From assembly GCA_032622095.1 (NCBI GenBank), contig CP136066.1, positions 185,480,716 to 185,544,715 of the forward strand: a stretch of 64,000 nucleotides of DNA. The letters run 5' to 3'. The position numbers and the translations under genes are program-made. The notes under the pieces were generated by a model. That model did not search any database. It was not told the origin of the DNA and saw only the letters and a list, made by a program, of their open reading frames with translations. This stretch comes from Siphonodentalium dalli (taxonomy: Eukaryota; Mollusca; Scaphopoda; Gadilida; Siphonodentaliidae). Positions 31,006 to 43,098 of the stretch are shown in pieces (position 1 is the first letter of the stretch; each line of letters begins with the position of its first letter).

Positions 31006-32970
31006 TGAACACCTATTATTTGGTAGCGAACGCCTGAAAGAATTCCTATGCAATTTATTCAACGGTATATTAACGCTCGAATGGATTCCACCAGCTCTAA
31101 AAACAGGCATAATAATACCCCTGTTCAAGGGTGAACCCAAACTAAGGAATCTTCCGGGCAGCTATCGCGCAATCACTCTACTTCCGACTATATATAAGGT
31201 GTTCGAACATATTCTGCTGAAACGCTTCCTCGCGTACGGTCAATTCTATTCATTTCCAAACGCACTTAAACATGGGTTCCAAAAGGGTGTAAGCTGTCTC
31301 ATGTCGTCGTTTGTCCTGCATGAATCAATGACACACACACGGGACCTTGATTCTAGAGCTTATGTGCGCTTTTTGGACAGCTAGAAAGCGTTTGATCGCG
31401 TGTGGCACGACGGACTCCTTGTTAAGCTTTGTGATCTAGGATTCAAGGGGAAAATTATATGGATCGTGGCTAACATGCACGAGGATTGTAGTAGCCAGGT
31501 TATGTCCAATGGTGCGTTGACAAGCGCCTTCGAAATATCACAAGGAATCAGACAAGGAGCCGTCTCATCTCCGTTTTTTTTATCTTGTATATATTAATGA
31601 TCTTTTAAATTCATTACAATCATCGAGACATGGTTTATCAATCGGAAACGTGTCATGCTCCTCGCCAACTGCCGCTGACGACATTATCTTGATTTCAACG
31701 TCAAAAGCCGGTTTAGATAGCCTGATGGAAATTAGCCACAACTACAGCAAAACTTGGCGGTTCAACTTCTCTCCCACAAAGAGTGCAGTAGTTGTCTTCA
31801 ATGAGACGAGACGTCAGAGCCAACGCCATGAAAGGTCTTGGTGTCTCGGCGAGCAGGTGGTTCAAGAGTAGGACGGATGTGTTCATTTGGGTCTGAAGCA
31901 ATCCAAGTTAAAAAATGAAGCAAATAGATGTACGGTGCTCTCTGAACAATCAGGAAAACATATTTTTCTGTCGCAGGTAGGAAAGCCACAAAGTCATGCA
32001 CGCCTCAAACGATGTTGACTCTGATAAAAGCCATTGTTTTGCCGAAAGCACTCTTCGGAAGTGAGTTACTTCTAACATCCAACAACACATTGACTTACTC
32101 CATTGAGAAATCCTTCCGTGTTTGCGTGAAGCATGTACAGTCGCTGCCAGCGCGCACTCGAACAGATATAGCTATTGGCCTGTTGGGCATAATGCCAATC
32201 GAAAAGGAGATATATGTGCGGAAACTGCTCTTCCTCGTGGGTGTAATTCATCTCACAGAAGGTCACCGGGTTCCGCTCATAATATTTCTGCAAACAGTGT
32301 TCCTAATCGTTTTGTTCGACCGACCAACGTCTGGGTTTGCCTCTTACATAATTCAGTTCCTCAAAGAATATAACATGTAGGACTTTTTGGACACATACAT
32401 GCAATCTGGTGAATTCCCAAGCAAACCAGCGTGGTAATCCTTAGTTAAATATGCCGTAAGAAGCTACTATTCTACACAGTGGTCTAGTTCGATTAGGAGC
32501 CATCCAAAATACGACACGTTCCGCGTTGTGTAACAAGTGACACGCTTTCATGTTGGAACATTTGGAAACTACTCCGAAAGTATCCTCGCCGTTCTGCTCA
32601 CCTCAGAAACTTGGCATTATTGATGAACAAAACGTCCTATGACAATGGAATCAGTTGTAAAGCCTGTGGTTCGAGATACAACAACGAGCTACTACACGTC
32701 ATCAGCTATTGTTGTGCTGCCTCGATAGTATCGCTGAGGAACTTATTCTGGGAACATATACTCAACAAGTTTGGCATAACTACATTTAGGTACATGGAAT
32801 CTCGTGACGAATTGTCTCTCTGCGGCTTCATCCTATGGATCGAAATAATCAACCCTCCTGATGCCGTAACTCAGTTTATAGAACAAATTACTCTAGATTC
32901 TGCTGTGTATATATCCTTACAATGTGTCAGATTATTCGCGGTTCTGCTTACTAAATGTTCAACCAATTGA
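31006..32970 (+). pseudogene. LINE reverse transcriptase and C-terminal knuckle
   Basis: Fingers: WIPPALKTGIIIPLFKGEP (31083), YRAITLLPTIYKVFE (31165), KHGFQKGVSCL (31269). Catalytic motif A is D-S-stop-K-A-F-D (31376), with TAG 31382-31384. Next, FEISQGIRQGAVSSP, then a frameshift in the T8 run, YINDLLNSL, and PTAADDIILIS (31668) as the catalytic motif. In the LINE clade I recall, P-T-x-A-D-D replaces YADD, so the Asp pair is intact. Then RFNFSPTKSAVVVF, a TAG, a shift, VLPKALFGSELL and, at 32640-32705, C-x2-C..H-x4-C. Several stops make the protein non-functional. Confidence 0.85.
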
Positions 32971-33231
32971 CTGTGATATCATGTCCCGCGCATATGGACG
33001 AGGAAAGTGAAACGCTTCAATTTAGATACTGGCAGCGTCCATGCTTGATGATATCATAAATTGTACACACTAACTGCACACTAACAAAAAGTAGGTAGAT
33101 TTGGGTAGTTAAAAAATTTTCACTACTCTCCTAGTCTTTTTAGCTACTTTTCTTAGTCATTTTAGCTACCTGGAGCTGGTATTTTAAATACTGATTAGGT
33201 AGCAAAGATTCTTACATAGGTAGTTAAATGG
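32971..33231. other. LINE 3' flank
   Basis: No gene. GGTAGTTAAA occurs at 33099 and 33220, close to the start of the next element. Confidence 0.4.
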
Positions 33232-34282
33232 ACGAACATGACATTTGGAACTTATTCCCTATTCTTTATTTTCAAAAATGTGGCTTTCGGCCGATTTGAT
33301 GGCATGGGTGGGAGGCCGGCCCCAAATACCACCAAGAAACACCCCGACCCCCACCCATCACCCCCGGGGGTGCCACCCCGAGGGGGTGAAAATGGGGATA
33401 TGGACAATTTTCGAGAACGGTAAGGATTTCGACCGAGTTGACGGCATGGGTGGGTGGCCGGCCCCAAATACCACATAGAAACACCCCGACCCCCCACCCA
33501 TCACCCAGGAGGGTGCCACCCCGAGGGGGTGAAAATTGGGATATGGTCAATTTTCGAGAACGGTAAGGATTTCGACCGATTTGACGGCATGGGTGGGTGG
33601 CCGGCCCCAAATATCACCAAGAAACACCCCGACCCCACCCATCACCCCGGGGGTGCCCCCCCCCCCCCCCCCCGCAAAGGGGGTGAAAATGGGGATATGG
33701 ACAATTTTCGAGAACGGTAAGGATTTCGACCGAGTTGACGGCATGGGTAGGTGGCCGGCCCCAAATACCACCTAGAAACACCCCGAACCCCACCCATCAC
33801 CCCCGGGGGGGTGAAACCCCGAGGGGGGTGAACATTGGGATATGGACAATTTTCGAGAACGGTAAGGATTTCGACCGATTTGACGGCATGGGTGGATGGC
33901 CGGCCCCAAATACCACATAGAAACACCCCGATCCCCACCATGACCCCCGGGGTGCCACCCCGAGGGGGTGAAAAATGGGGTATGGACAATTTTCGAGAAC
34001 GGAAAGGATTTCGACCGATTTGACGGCATGGGTGGGTGGGTGGCCGACCGGCCCCAAATAGCACCTAAAAACAGCCCGACCCTTACCAATCACCCGGGGG
34101 GGGGGTGCCACCCCGATCGAGGGTATGAACGAGAACGGCAAGGATTTCGACCGATTTGACGGCATGAGTGGGTGGCCGACCCCAAATACCACATAGAAAC
34201 ACCCCCCGGGGTGGTGGGTGGGGGTCGGGGTGATTCTTGGTGGTATTTGGGGTCGGGAATAAGTTCCAAATGTCATGTTCGT
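33232..34282. mobile_element. TIR element filled with a GC-rich minisatellite
   Basis: The 28-bp inverted ends ACGAACATGACATTTGGAAC..TTATTCCC (33232-33259) and the exact complement (34255-34282) bound a run of about seven tandem units. TTAA lies close outside both ends (33224-33227 and 34284-34287). No transposase. The first and last units are decayed. Confidence 0.75.
33298..34250 (+). repeat. Minisatellite, about 143-bp unit, seven copies
   Basis: GACGGCATGGGTGGGTGGCC starts a unit at 33298 (variant), 33440, 33583, 33737, 33882, 34022 and 34158 (spacing 136-154 bp). Each unit continues CCCAAATACCAC, AACACCCCGACCCCCACCCA, a C/G palindrome (CACCCCGAGGGGGTG), ATATGGACAATTTTCGAGAA and CGGTAAGGATTTCGACCGA. 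Unit length varies in the C-runs. It yields many spurious overlapping frames. G-runs on one strand per unit make quadruplex formation plausible. Confidence 0.9.
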
Positions 34283-34842
34283 GTTAAACGGTTCGTATTC
34301 CTGATTGGTTAAACTGCATGCCACGTGATCGTTGTTTAAACTCTGTTTGAAAATATTCCGAACTTTAACGGCGGACTTTTCTCGATAACTGTCCAGTCAC
34401 TCCAGTGGAAATAGCAAGGTTCCACGTCTTTCTGCCTCTGGCAGTACGGTACGACACGACCAGATGGTACCAGATGGTACGAAACGTCCAGGTACGAAAC
34501 GTCCTGTATCCACGCGGTCGGAACTTCTCTGTTGGATTTAGATTAAAATATGAAATTGCATTCGTTCCCATGGTAAGTTTCTTTTGTACTATCGTATGAA
34601 CACATATGCATGAGGTTTTTATAGGAAATATGACATTTAACGTCCAATTATGAAGTGATCATGGGTGATACATGTACCTCGAATATTGGAAAGGTAGATT
34701 TCCTAAAAATAAATATTAATAATAGTAATTACTATTAGTAAAGTGTCAGTGTCTTTTTTATTAGTAATGATTAATGTGTCCAACCACAGTCACTGTACAT
34801 ATTACAGTTCTGGGTAAACAACGGATCGATATATAATGGCCC
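34283..34842. other. No gene; short GGTACGAAACGTCC repeat
   Basis: 34461-34505 contains GATGGTACCAGATGGTACGA then GGTACGAAACGTCC twice in tandem. Otherwise nothing recognised. Confidence 0.45.
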
Positions 34843-37597
34843 GATTCAACGATTGGGCTAAAAGTTAGAACAGTCAATTGGTGAACGTTCAGACGACCAC
34901 GATTCAATCGTAAGCAGCTGTCGTAAGTGGAAAAATTTCCATTATCGATAAAGGAAGTAACCAGTAGTTGAATTGCGCATGCTCATATGACAATGTTGCA
35001 AGCCAAAAAATATTATCAAGCACTGTTTTATTTTAGATGCGAAATCGTGGCATATCCTTGGCTACTTCCACTAATTGTGGCATAATCGCTGTCGTACATG
35101 TACCGCTATTCTCAAAGTAATTGACTAGAAAAACGGGGTGATACCCCAGTCATGACCGCGGTGATACCGGTAATAAACGGTAGCGGTATCGAGACGGTCA
35201 CGGCGGTGGAGTTACGGTATCGGGCGGTAAGGACACCGCGGTCTGATAGCGGACACCGCGTTAAATGTTTTGAATACCGCGGTGATTTTCATTGAACTCT
35301 TTGAAGGGATGCATTTAGTGAACGTTCAGACAACAGACAACAACGATTCAATCGTAAGTGGAAAGATTTCCGTCGAGGCTGGAAGTAACCGATAGTTGGA
35401 TTGCGCATGCTGACGACAATGTCGCAAGTAAAAAACTAATATCGAGCACCGTTTGATTTTAGATGCTAAATCGTGGCGTATCCTTGATAACCTCCACTTG
35501 CGACGTAATCACAGTCGTGTGTACGTAAAAATATCGCAGAGTAGTCAATCACATGCTTTATTCGCGGTTTATTTCTGAAAATCGGAGCGGGGGATACGGA
35601 ATAAATCCAAAATGATTTGAAATATGTGGAATAGCAAGAGAAATATGATGATATTGGAAAATCATCTATAAAAAAAAAAAATATATCGTCCCATGTGTTT
35701 ATAAATGCGAGTTTATATTTTCTTTAATACAAGTGCAATGTTCGTGTTTTTGACGCATGATTCACGGCATTGCCATAATATCTATTAATTAAATGACGAC
35801 TCCTGCTGGCTGGGTTGTCACCCCGAAAGTTAAAACAATACGTCTATAAGCCTTAATTAAGGATCTCATTAAATTCCACAGATAAAAGGAGAATCACTGT
35901 GTGTGATTTCCATGACTTCGTGTCAATGCCAATCGCTGCCTTAGAATGTCCATCTTACTTTAAAAAATCGAATTTTTTTTTTTTTTAAACATTCCGTCAT
36001 AACACATTCATACTTGGTGCGTGGTGAAATTATTTCAAGGGCAGGTATATGTGTTGGAAGACACCTCAGTGCCCTGACACCAGGCGATGGGTGGAGTTTA
36101 TAATTTGACAGCCGATGTCGGCAACTTCAAAGTACCGGTAGCGTAAAGTTCACGGCGTGTTGCACTCAGAGCTGAAGATTACCATGACGACCTGTCGCAT
36201 TCAGAACAAGCCCACGTGACATTTTTGTGACGTGTTTATCGTTTAGTGTTTGGGGAAGTTCCCTTGATGACGTCATCGTGGGTCATATTGTCAAATTGTG
36301 TTCAACCACGTGCTTATGTTTTTGTTTGCTTTTTATAAATGTCAAATTGTAAGCGTCCACATTTGTCAAATTTCCATGTTTACTTTACGGCAATAAACAA
36401 TCTATCTATATACATGTAGCAGATGCACACGGACTATTCCCATCCCGCATGTCTTTATAAGAGGACGTGCATGTGTCGTCATAATCATCAGGATTATCTC
36501 ACTTATAAATAACCATACACGTCTATTACACGACCTCCCCGCGTGCCTGTAAAAGTAGACGAATCTGGTTCCAATTAAGCTGTGTTTCCATGATGTTCGC
36601 GCATGATATCGTCAGGGTTATCTCATTATTAGGGATCGCACAACCGGCTCACAAGAATAGTAATTCTTTTCTGCCAGGCTCGATATTGGTACCATATATA
36701 TTTCTGTTTTAATAATGTCAATAAAACAACACAAAATAAATCCAATTGCATTGGAGATTGATAAAAGTTGGGAATATCGGTAAGAATTGTTGTTTCCCCA
36801 CCTGCACTATTATTTGGGTCACTCAGATAATTCTTACCTATACCTGTACCCTGCATCGCAACTAAAACTGATATGCATTCTCCTGTAGGTTTATCATCGA
36901 CATATGTCTATATGCATGTATACATCGATGGGTCAACATGTATACATGCACGATGTTTCAAATATAAAATAAAAATAAATCCTATAAAGTTCAACGACAA
37001 TAAATAGAGTCGAGGGTAAAAACTAAATTAGGTCGGATATATCAGATTTTCTAAGGAAGACGTTACCGACTATCAATATATATTGGTTATACGGAGACGA
37101 GAAAAGCAAATTCCACTCAAGAGATAGTTTTGGATGACTCAGACACATAAAGAAATTACTATTGGCAAAAGCATATTATACACATGGACAAATCACTATT
37201 GGCAAAACAACATCATCGTCAATAATAAGTAAATAAAATAACTTCATAAATGAAGATTTCTTCAGTGTCCTTTGTTTTTTTCCGCGCAAATTGTCTGTTA
37301 AAATCACCGCGGTATCGTGAACCGTGATCGCATGCATCGTGGTGTCACCGCGGTATGCCCAGTGTTGAAGCGTTAATAAGCGGTATCAGTAACGTGGTAT
37401 TGGGGATACCGCGGTACCATACCGCAATACCATACCGCGGTATTAACGGGGTGACCCCACGTTATAGATGGTCAATTACTTTAATTATAGCGGTATGTAT
37501 GTAAAAATCATAGCTGGATATGATTGTAGGGAAGTCAATCACATGCTTTACGAACAACTTACGATATCATGTACGACAACATCACAATCGTTGGATC
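34843..37597. repeat. Palindrome- and CCGCGGTA-rich repeat region
   Basis: GATTCAACGATTG (34843-34855) and its near complement CAATCGTTGGATC (37585-37597) bound the region. Two 210-bp direct repeats (34875-35100 and 35320-35525) share GTGAACGTTCAGAC, ATTCAATCGTAAG, GCGCATGCT and TAGATGC[GT]AAATCGTGGC. AGTCAATCACATGCTTTA occurs at 35540 and again at 37531. GCGGTATC/CCGCGGTA clusters lie at 35145-35290 and 37300-37450. No coding frame was found. It may be one large decayed element; the boundaries are inferred from a 13-bp match only. Confidence 0.5.
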
Positions 37598-38723
37598 CAT
37601 TGGAACTTACTATCAATGCTAACGCCTTGTAAGTTCCAACATTAGCCCTAAATGCTATAGGCGAGTAGATTTTCAATAAAAGTAACAATTATGACCAAGG
37701 CACATGTATTTATCAACTAAATACTAATACAAGTATGAAACCACCCACTCACCAATGTGTCATTTATCCTTAAAATGACAAATAACAGAACGTAAACACT
37801 AGCAGACATGTCTACCATAGTATGTGACCGCAACACGTTCATGAATCCTGTGGAATATCCGAACAATCCACAATTATGTCGAGTTTGAGGGGATGGCAAA
37901 GTTTGGTCAAGATGGCCACCGCGGATTGCACCCTACCTCCAGATGATCAATAATTACTCACCGGCCATAGAATGGATCAACTTCATATTTTTCACACATA
38001 ATAATCAATAATAAACAAAGATCTTGTCATTAGTAGAGAAATTTTAGCTGTTAGAATTTACTCGCGGTAGAGTGACAAAAAATCATGTCCCCAAACGGCG
38101 TTTCTCCAGTTCCAATGGTTAACAAACTGAACAGTCAAAATGGTCCTATAAGAATCTGGCTAGAGACAAGGAGACATCATTTTGAGGAAAAACAAGAACT
38201 TTCCCAAATACCCTGCCTGTGAAAATAGTACTGTCATCCTGAATAATGGCAAAATGTCCTCCATTTGCATTGTTTACATTCTTAGGAACTATTTTTCTTG
38301 GTATGGGAGACCATAATATCCTAACATTATTTTTGCGATAGCCGATACACATGCCATGGGGGCGGGGCGGCCATGATTACAAACAAACCCATCCGTCAAT
38401 ACTAAAATACGATTACGAATGGAAATCGATCAGTATAGACAATCGCGCATGGGATCAAACTTTTGATTATGCCCATCAATATATATGGGTTAATATGATT
38501 ATACGCTAGCGTAATTAACGAACCAAGGCAAAAACACTCACATGAGAGTAGCTGTGGCTTTTTTGTTTTCTTTGTTTGTTTTTTATTTATCAAAATCTGT
38601 TTATAGATTCCGTGGTATTCCCTTCAAATAAGATTTACATAAGCCTATATTTCCTGGGTTGATTATGAGTAAAAGTAATTAGAGTAAAATTAGGCCAATC
38701 GTACTTCCGCGTAGTCTTGATTG
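37598..38723. other. No gene recognised
   Basis: A minus frame at 38146-38352 (MCIGYRKNNVRILWSPIPRK...) looks plausible in composition but has no recognised family or splice context. Confidence 0.3.
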
Positions 38724-39103
38724 ACGGAATTCTGACTTTATAACCTCGGAATTCTCTCTTTTTAACTCGGAATTCTCTCTTTTTAACTCGGAATTCTGAC
38801 TTTATGACTCGGAGTTCTGTCTTTTTAACTCGGAGTTCTGACTCTATAACTCGGAATTCTCTCTTTTTAACCCGGAATTCTGTCTTTTTAACTCGGAATT
38901 CTGACTTTATCAACTAAGAATTCTGTCTTCTTAACTCGGTATTTTCACTTTATAAACTCGGAATTCTGACTTTATAACTCGGAATTTTGACTTTATAACT
39001 CGGAATTCTGACTTCATAACTCGGAATTCCGACTTTATAAACACCGAATTATGTCTTTTTAATCCGGAATTCTGACTTTTAACTCGGAATTCTGACTTTA
39101 TTA
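38724..39103. repeat. 21-bp tandem repeat array 1
   Basis: About 18 units of AACTCGGAATTCTGACTTTAT, each with an EcoRI site. Variants include ..CTCTCTTTTTAAC and ..ACTAAGAATTCTGTCTTC. Minus-strand frames across it are artefacts of the multiple-of-three unit length. Array 2 (52178) shares several variants. Confidence 0.9.
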
Positions 39104-39129
39104 AAGGGATAGTACTCAGATGACCGGTG

Positions 39130-39220
39130 GTACGTCGATCTCAAGTTGCAAAACAGAGTTCAGTCCCCTCGCCACGCGATGTCCTCCGACTGCGTGACTT
39201 TAAGCACTGTCTGATTTGTT
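39130..39220 (+). repeat. CAAGTTGCAAAACAGAGTTC repeat, copy 1
   Basis: CAAGTTGCAAAACAGAGTTC then AGTCCCCTCGCCACGC, CGACTGCG..ACTTTAAGCACTGTC. The second copy, 56204-56290, reads CAAGCTGCAAGGCAGAGTTC, CAGTCCCCTGCGCTACGC, and CACTATTTAAGACTGTC. Unknown family; about 70% alike by eye. Confidence 0.55.
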
Positions 39221-39619
39221 TACCTCCGGGTTGGGAAAAACCCATAAATTGTAACTTCCGCATCATGTTACTTCCCAAGTTAACGACGTTTGTTGTGAGA
39301 AATTCGCACCACAAAGACAGCATATATTGCAGAAATTATACTAGCAACGCTTATGTGATATGGAAATGCGACATTCCACGGTCAATGTCCGTTTAATCGT
39401 ACCGGTACTCAAGTAATCCTAGACAGTTGACAGCAGCCAGCAGGTTGAACTTGGAATGATCTGGAATGGAAGACGAGTCACAAACAAGTTTCCATTATTG
39501 GCATGAACTGATCGATGAATACGTTGCAGTATATCGGCTGATGTCAACACCATGCAGACTTGGAAGGTTGCGTAAGTTTGTGTCTTACTAAATTGTATGG
39601 GAAAGGGAGCCCAAATTCA

Positions 39620-40320
39620 CATTTAAATATCAGGTCTGGGTGAACACCAATTGATCGAAATCCAATAAAACATGGCTGACACTGACATGCCGAGTCAGTC
39701 ACTGTCAGTAGCCGAGAGGTGCTCACTCCAATTCTTGAATATTTAAATGGTGTTTGTTTGAAGATTTTTAAACGTTTATTTATAATCTCATTCTCTCAAA
39801 AGAAATCCAAATGTTTTTAAGTAGTTACCAAGTTGAACGATATCATGGAACAGTTTAGTGTGACTCCCCTTATCCAGCGATGTATATATACGTCCATGCC
39901 TTATCTCAGATGCATCTAGGTGGTGTAAGACCAGTCTATATTAGATCGATTAGTCTATATAAAGATCTATTGGTGGTTCACCCAGACCTGCATGTTTATT
40001 ATTAATAATCGCATTGAATGTACCGAAGCTCAACAATCATCTGCAGGTCTCGGTGAACCACTGGTTGATCTGTATAAAACTGATCAGTCTATTGAATATA
40101 TTCAGTAAATAATTATTCCGTGTCTTTCAACAGAAATTAGAATTATCTCTTTTTAAGTATTGGATGTAATATAATTACCACTATAGAACAGTTCAGAGTG
40201 ACTCGACTTATCCCCAATGCCTGCATATGATGAATGACCAATCGGTCTATTCTATAGCGATTAGTCTAATAAAGGTCGATCGTTGGTTCACCATGACCTG
40301 TTCATTTGCACTTAAGTGCA
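39620..40320. repeat. Degenerate tandem with GGTTCACC[C]AGACCTG
   Basis: The motif appears as AGGTCTGGGTGAACACC (39628), TGGTTCACCCAGACCTGC (39974), TGCAGGTCTCGGTGAACCA (40043) and TGGTTCACCATGACCTG (40283). A block TTTTTAAGTA..GAACAGTT..GTGACTC..CTTATCC recurs at 39815 and 40150, about 335 bp apart. Orientation alternates, so tandem and foldback origins are mixed. Confidence 0.6.
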
Positions 40321-41000
40321 AATTATGTAAACAGTGTAAATCATTTGCACATTCAAAGTGCTATTAAAGGCATGTGAGGCCTTAGTTGTCGAAAATATTG
40401 ATATTTGTTCTAATCACCGTAAATAGAAAAACATTAAAACGCATACAGTTTCGTTCATATATACCATGACCATCACGTAAACAGCATGTTATCATAAAGA
40501 CCTACAATATTTTACCTAAGCAAGAGCCTGATTGTGTTACAGAAGACAGCACAATATTAATGCAACTCTTGAACTGGCTAATCACACACACAAATGGCAT
40601 AAACGCTCTTTATTAGTTCCATATCAGGAATTCACCAACAAAGAACGCTCTTTATGTTTACCATCATAATATAAACAAACACCAGAAAAGTTACTTTTTA
40701 TGCTTTTGTTTACATAACAATGGTCAAACATTTGACAATAACATACTCTTTATGCGATATTTCTTATTTGTATATGGACAAAGTCTGTCTACATTTTGAT
40801 GTTCTTTATTTTTGTGGCGGTTTTCGAAGGGTGGAAATATTTTCACAGGATACCCACCGCCAAGGCCAACCGTACCTTTAAATTATCTGTATCTGGAATA
40901 TGTACCATACATGAAAGGTGTTCATAGACCCAATCATTTAATTATGCTCTATGTAAAAAAAACATTTATTTGAGCTCAATTAAGCGCACATAATTTGCGC
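40321..41000. other. No gene; AACGCTCTTTAT motifs
   Basis: AACGCTCTTTAT occurs at about 40602 and 40644, shared with 3273 and 3784. Palindromic CTTAAG-centred sequence TTGCACTTAAGTGCAA lies at 40308. Confidence 0.5.
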
Positions 41001-41600
41001 TTAAAGGGGTACTGTACCCAAGATGTTGTTGTTGGTTTCTATAATCCCCGAGTCGGAGAATAAGGTAACAACTTTTCTATTTTTTGAAAGTCTGTTGAGT
41101 ACGAAGTATTGTTACGGATGGCAAATTTACCGGAATGCAAAAATACAAATTGTCGTTGTCGAGTAATTTTTGTAAAGTTTTCAACCAAATGAATCAAATA
41201 AACATTATATTATATGCTTAGTAGTCCCATATACTCATTTAAGTTAGTGTACCGTCACTAGTCAATGAGTGGCTTGGGTTTTCTCCCCGTATAAGCATAA
41301 TGTTTCAAACGATCGTGTGTGCAATTGTGTTCCTAATCCGGTATCCCTCAATTATAATTTGATTACGTTTTGTACACGGAAATTCGAATTTTAAGAGACG
41401 CCATTTTATGGCTGGAGCCATAAAATCAATTTATATTAAATTATTAACTTTTAAATTATTAAATTTTAAGATAGCCTATTAACCTGAGCGTTTACAGAAT
41501 ACATCTTCGACTCAAATTACTTATATTTCTAAATAGTATCGATAATAGATCGTTGTTATCACCGGGAATTTATTGAAAATGGCGTACAGTACCCCTTTAA
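41001..41600. mobile_element. 600-bp TTAA-ended element, copy 1
   Basis: TTAAAGGGGTACTGTAC and its complement GTACAGTACCCCTTTAA end the element (17-bp TIR including TTAA). Copy 2 at 54878-55477 is the same length and differs at about six sites that I can see. Inside: GAGTCGGAGAATAAG, a stem TTTTATGGCTGGAGCCATAAAA (41403) and AT-rich sequence. No coding frame. TTAA targeting fits piggyBac-type or Kolobok-type transposition; the GGGGTAC start is not diagnostic. Confidence 0.85.
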
Positions 41601-42853
41601 GATCAAATCAAATCTGTCAGATTATCACTTGGCCTTACATATGGGTGTCTTTTGTTTTGTTATATCTCCTCCCAAAATTTGCATTACCCCAACCAATATC
41701 ATAAGAACTGCTGAACATATGCAGTTAACAGGGATGGGTATGTATCCTGTGTACCTGTTAGGAAATTGTGGACTACAAGTGGAACAATTTTCCTCTACCA
41801 ACATTGGTATCTCCCACCCACATAATATTTTTCCACTTATTTTACCCTCACAATCACATATTTTGCTTTATATAGTGATGATATGGCAAGAAATTAACTA
41901 TGTCTGAGAAAAAATTGGTTGAGTCTGGGTTTATGAGGGGGTGGACTCTGGGGAGATACCCAGGACTGAGAATCTTCTCCGCCGCCCATCTAGTAGCTGC
42001 ATATGACCAAACATCATCTATCGCTTATTTTGCTTTATATACTTCATCCGAGAAAAAGTTTATTAAGTTGGGGATTGGGGGAGATACCAAGTCCTGATTA
42101 TCACTTATTTTGCTTTATATAGTCCAAAAATTCTCAAATGTAGCTCAGGGAAGAATCCAGAGATAATTTGGGGACACCTGTTTCCAGCAGAGGATATGTA
42201 GCGGTATCCCAATATAACTTTAAAATACGGCTTCTACACCGAACCAACACAGATACAGACGCATATATTATAAATAGGACATAATATTTCTGATTTAAAA
42301 ATTCAACATGCAAATGAAGGCTGTATTGCAACTGCAGATTTTTTAATACAGCGCTTATTGTTGAATTGCCTTGAAAATTCAGGTTGATTCAATACTGTCC
42401 ACTGGGAATTTGGGGTCATTTGGGCTTCCTAAGTTTGGGCACCCATACCTGTAACAGCTATCAAAACAGCCCTGGAAATTTCCCTGATGTAGCTTCTGCG
42501 TGAGTGGGGGGGGGGGGGATTATAATCAGCCTGCTCATACTTGGGTAGCACCCATCCATCCAAACACCAACACAATCAACTCAATAAAGTTAATTTCTCA
42601 CCATTTCATGACTATATAAAGCAATAATAAGCAATAAAATCATAAGTTTATTTTTCCTCATATGTAGCTACTAGGTGGTAATTGGATACTCAGGTCCTTT
42701 TATCCCCCCCCCCCCCATACCTGTTCAGTGACCTGTTAGGAAATTATCGAGTACCGGTATATGAGACATAGGTTTGTCATGATATTTTAAGTTTAATATC
42801 TTTGTAGAAGTAAGATGTCCAAAACTTCAACTATCAAGGTGAATTTCTTCGGG
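41601..42853. other. No gene; poly-G and poly-C runs
   Basis: GAGATACC-containing phrases (GGGGAGATACCCAGGACTGA at 41951, GGGGAGATACCAAGTCCTGA at 42076) and TTATTTTGCTTTATATA repeat within 42010-42120, about 130 bp apart. G10 at 42508, C10 at 42705. Confidence 0.45.
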
Positions 42854-43098
42854 TTAACCCTTTCATGACTGCATCTTCTTGAAATTTTGTGAAAACCCTG
42901 TTCCAATGCATTCTCTTATATTTAAGAGAATTAATGCATTCTCTTATATTTAAGAGAATTCATTGGCTTAACAATATTTACCTTGACCTTGTAAGCCAGT
43001 GCATTCTCTTATATATTCGAGGCTCGATATATAATAGAATGCACTGGCACAGGATCATTAATGCTGAACCAGCATGGCTCCAGTCATAAAAGGGTTAC
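42854..43098. mobile_element. TTAA-type MITE with hairpin modules
   Basis: Ends TTAACCCTTTCATGACTG and CAGTCATAAAAGGGTTAC (last base of the TTAA mutated). Inside are CCTGTTCCAATGCATTCTCT (42898) and GCCAGTGCATTCTCTTATAT (42983) hairpins related to those at 8317 and 25113. A 3' half copy lies at 61115-61197. Confidence 0.75.

Larger units (their letters stand above)
28411..32970 (+). mobile_element. Non-LTR retrotransposon (LINE), interrupted and decayed
   Basis: Endonuclease then reverse transcriptase then a C-terminal CCHC knuckle, about 3.5 kb of original sequence on one strand. Its order and motifs place it among APE-type LINEs (jockey/I-like). Lesions seen: frameshift near 29240, a 1027-bp hAT-like insertion at 29971, TAG at 31382, a frameshift in the T8 run around 31574, TAG at 31869, a frameshift near 32010, and more stops after 32377. 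No poly-A or microsatellite tail was identified. Confidence 0.85.

Noticed and set aside
33238-34324. About ten long overlapping frames on both strands, Pro- and Gly-rich
   Set aside because: Products of the 143-bp minisatellite; no start context, no family.
38635-38913. Minus frame with a repeated heptapeptide like K-[KS]-x-E-F-R-V
   Set aside because: It is the 21-bp DNA repeat read in a frame that happens to lack stops; the same array on other strands and frames is equally repetitive.
38724-39103. CRISPR-like array
   Set aside because: Units abut directly with no unique spacers, and the window is eukaryotic.
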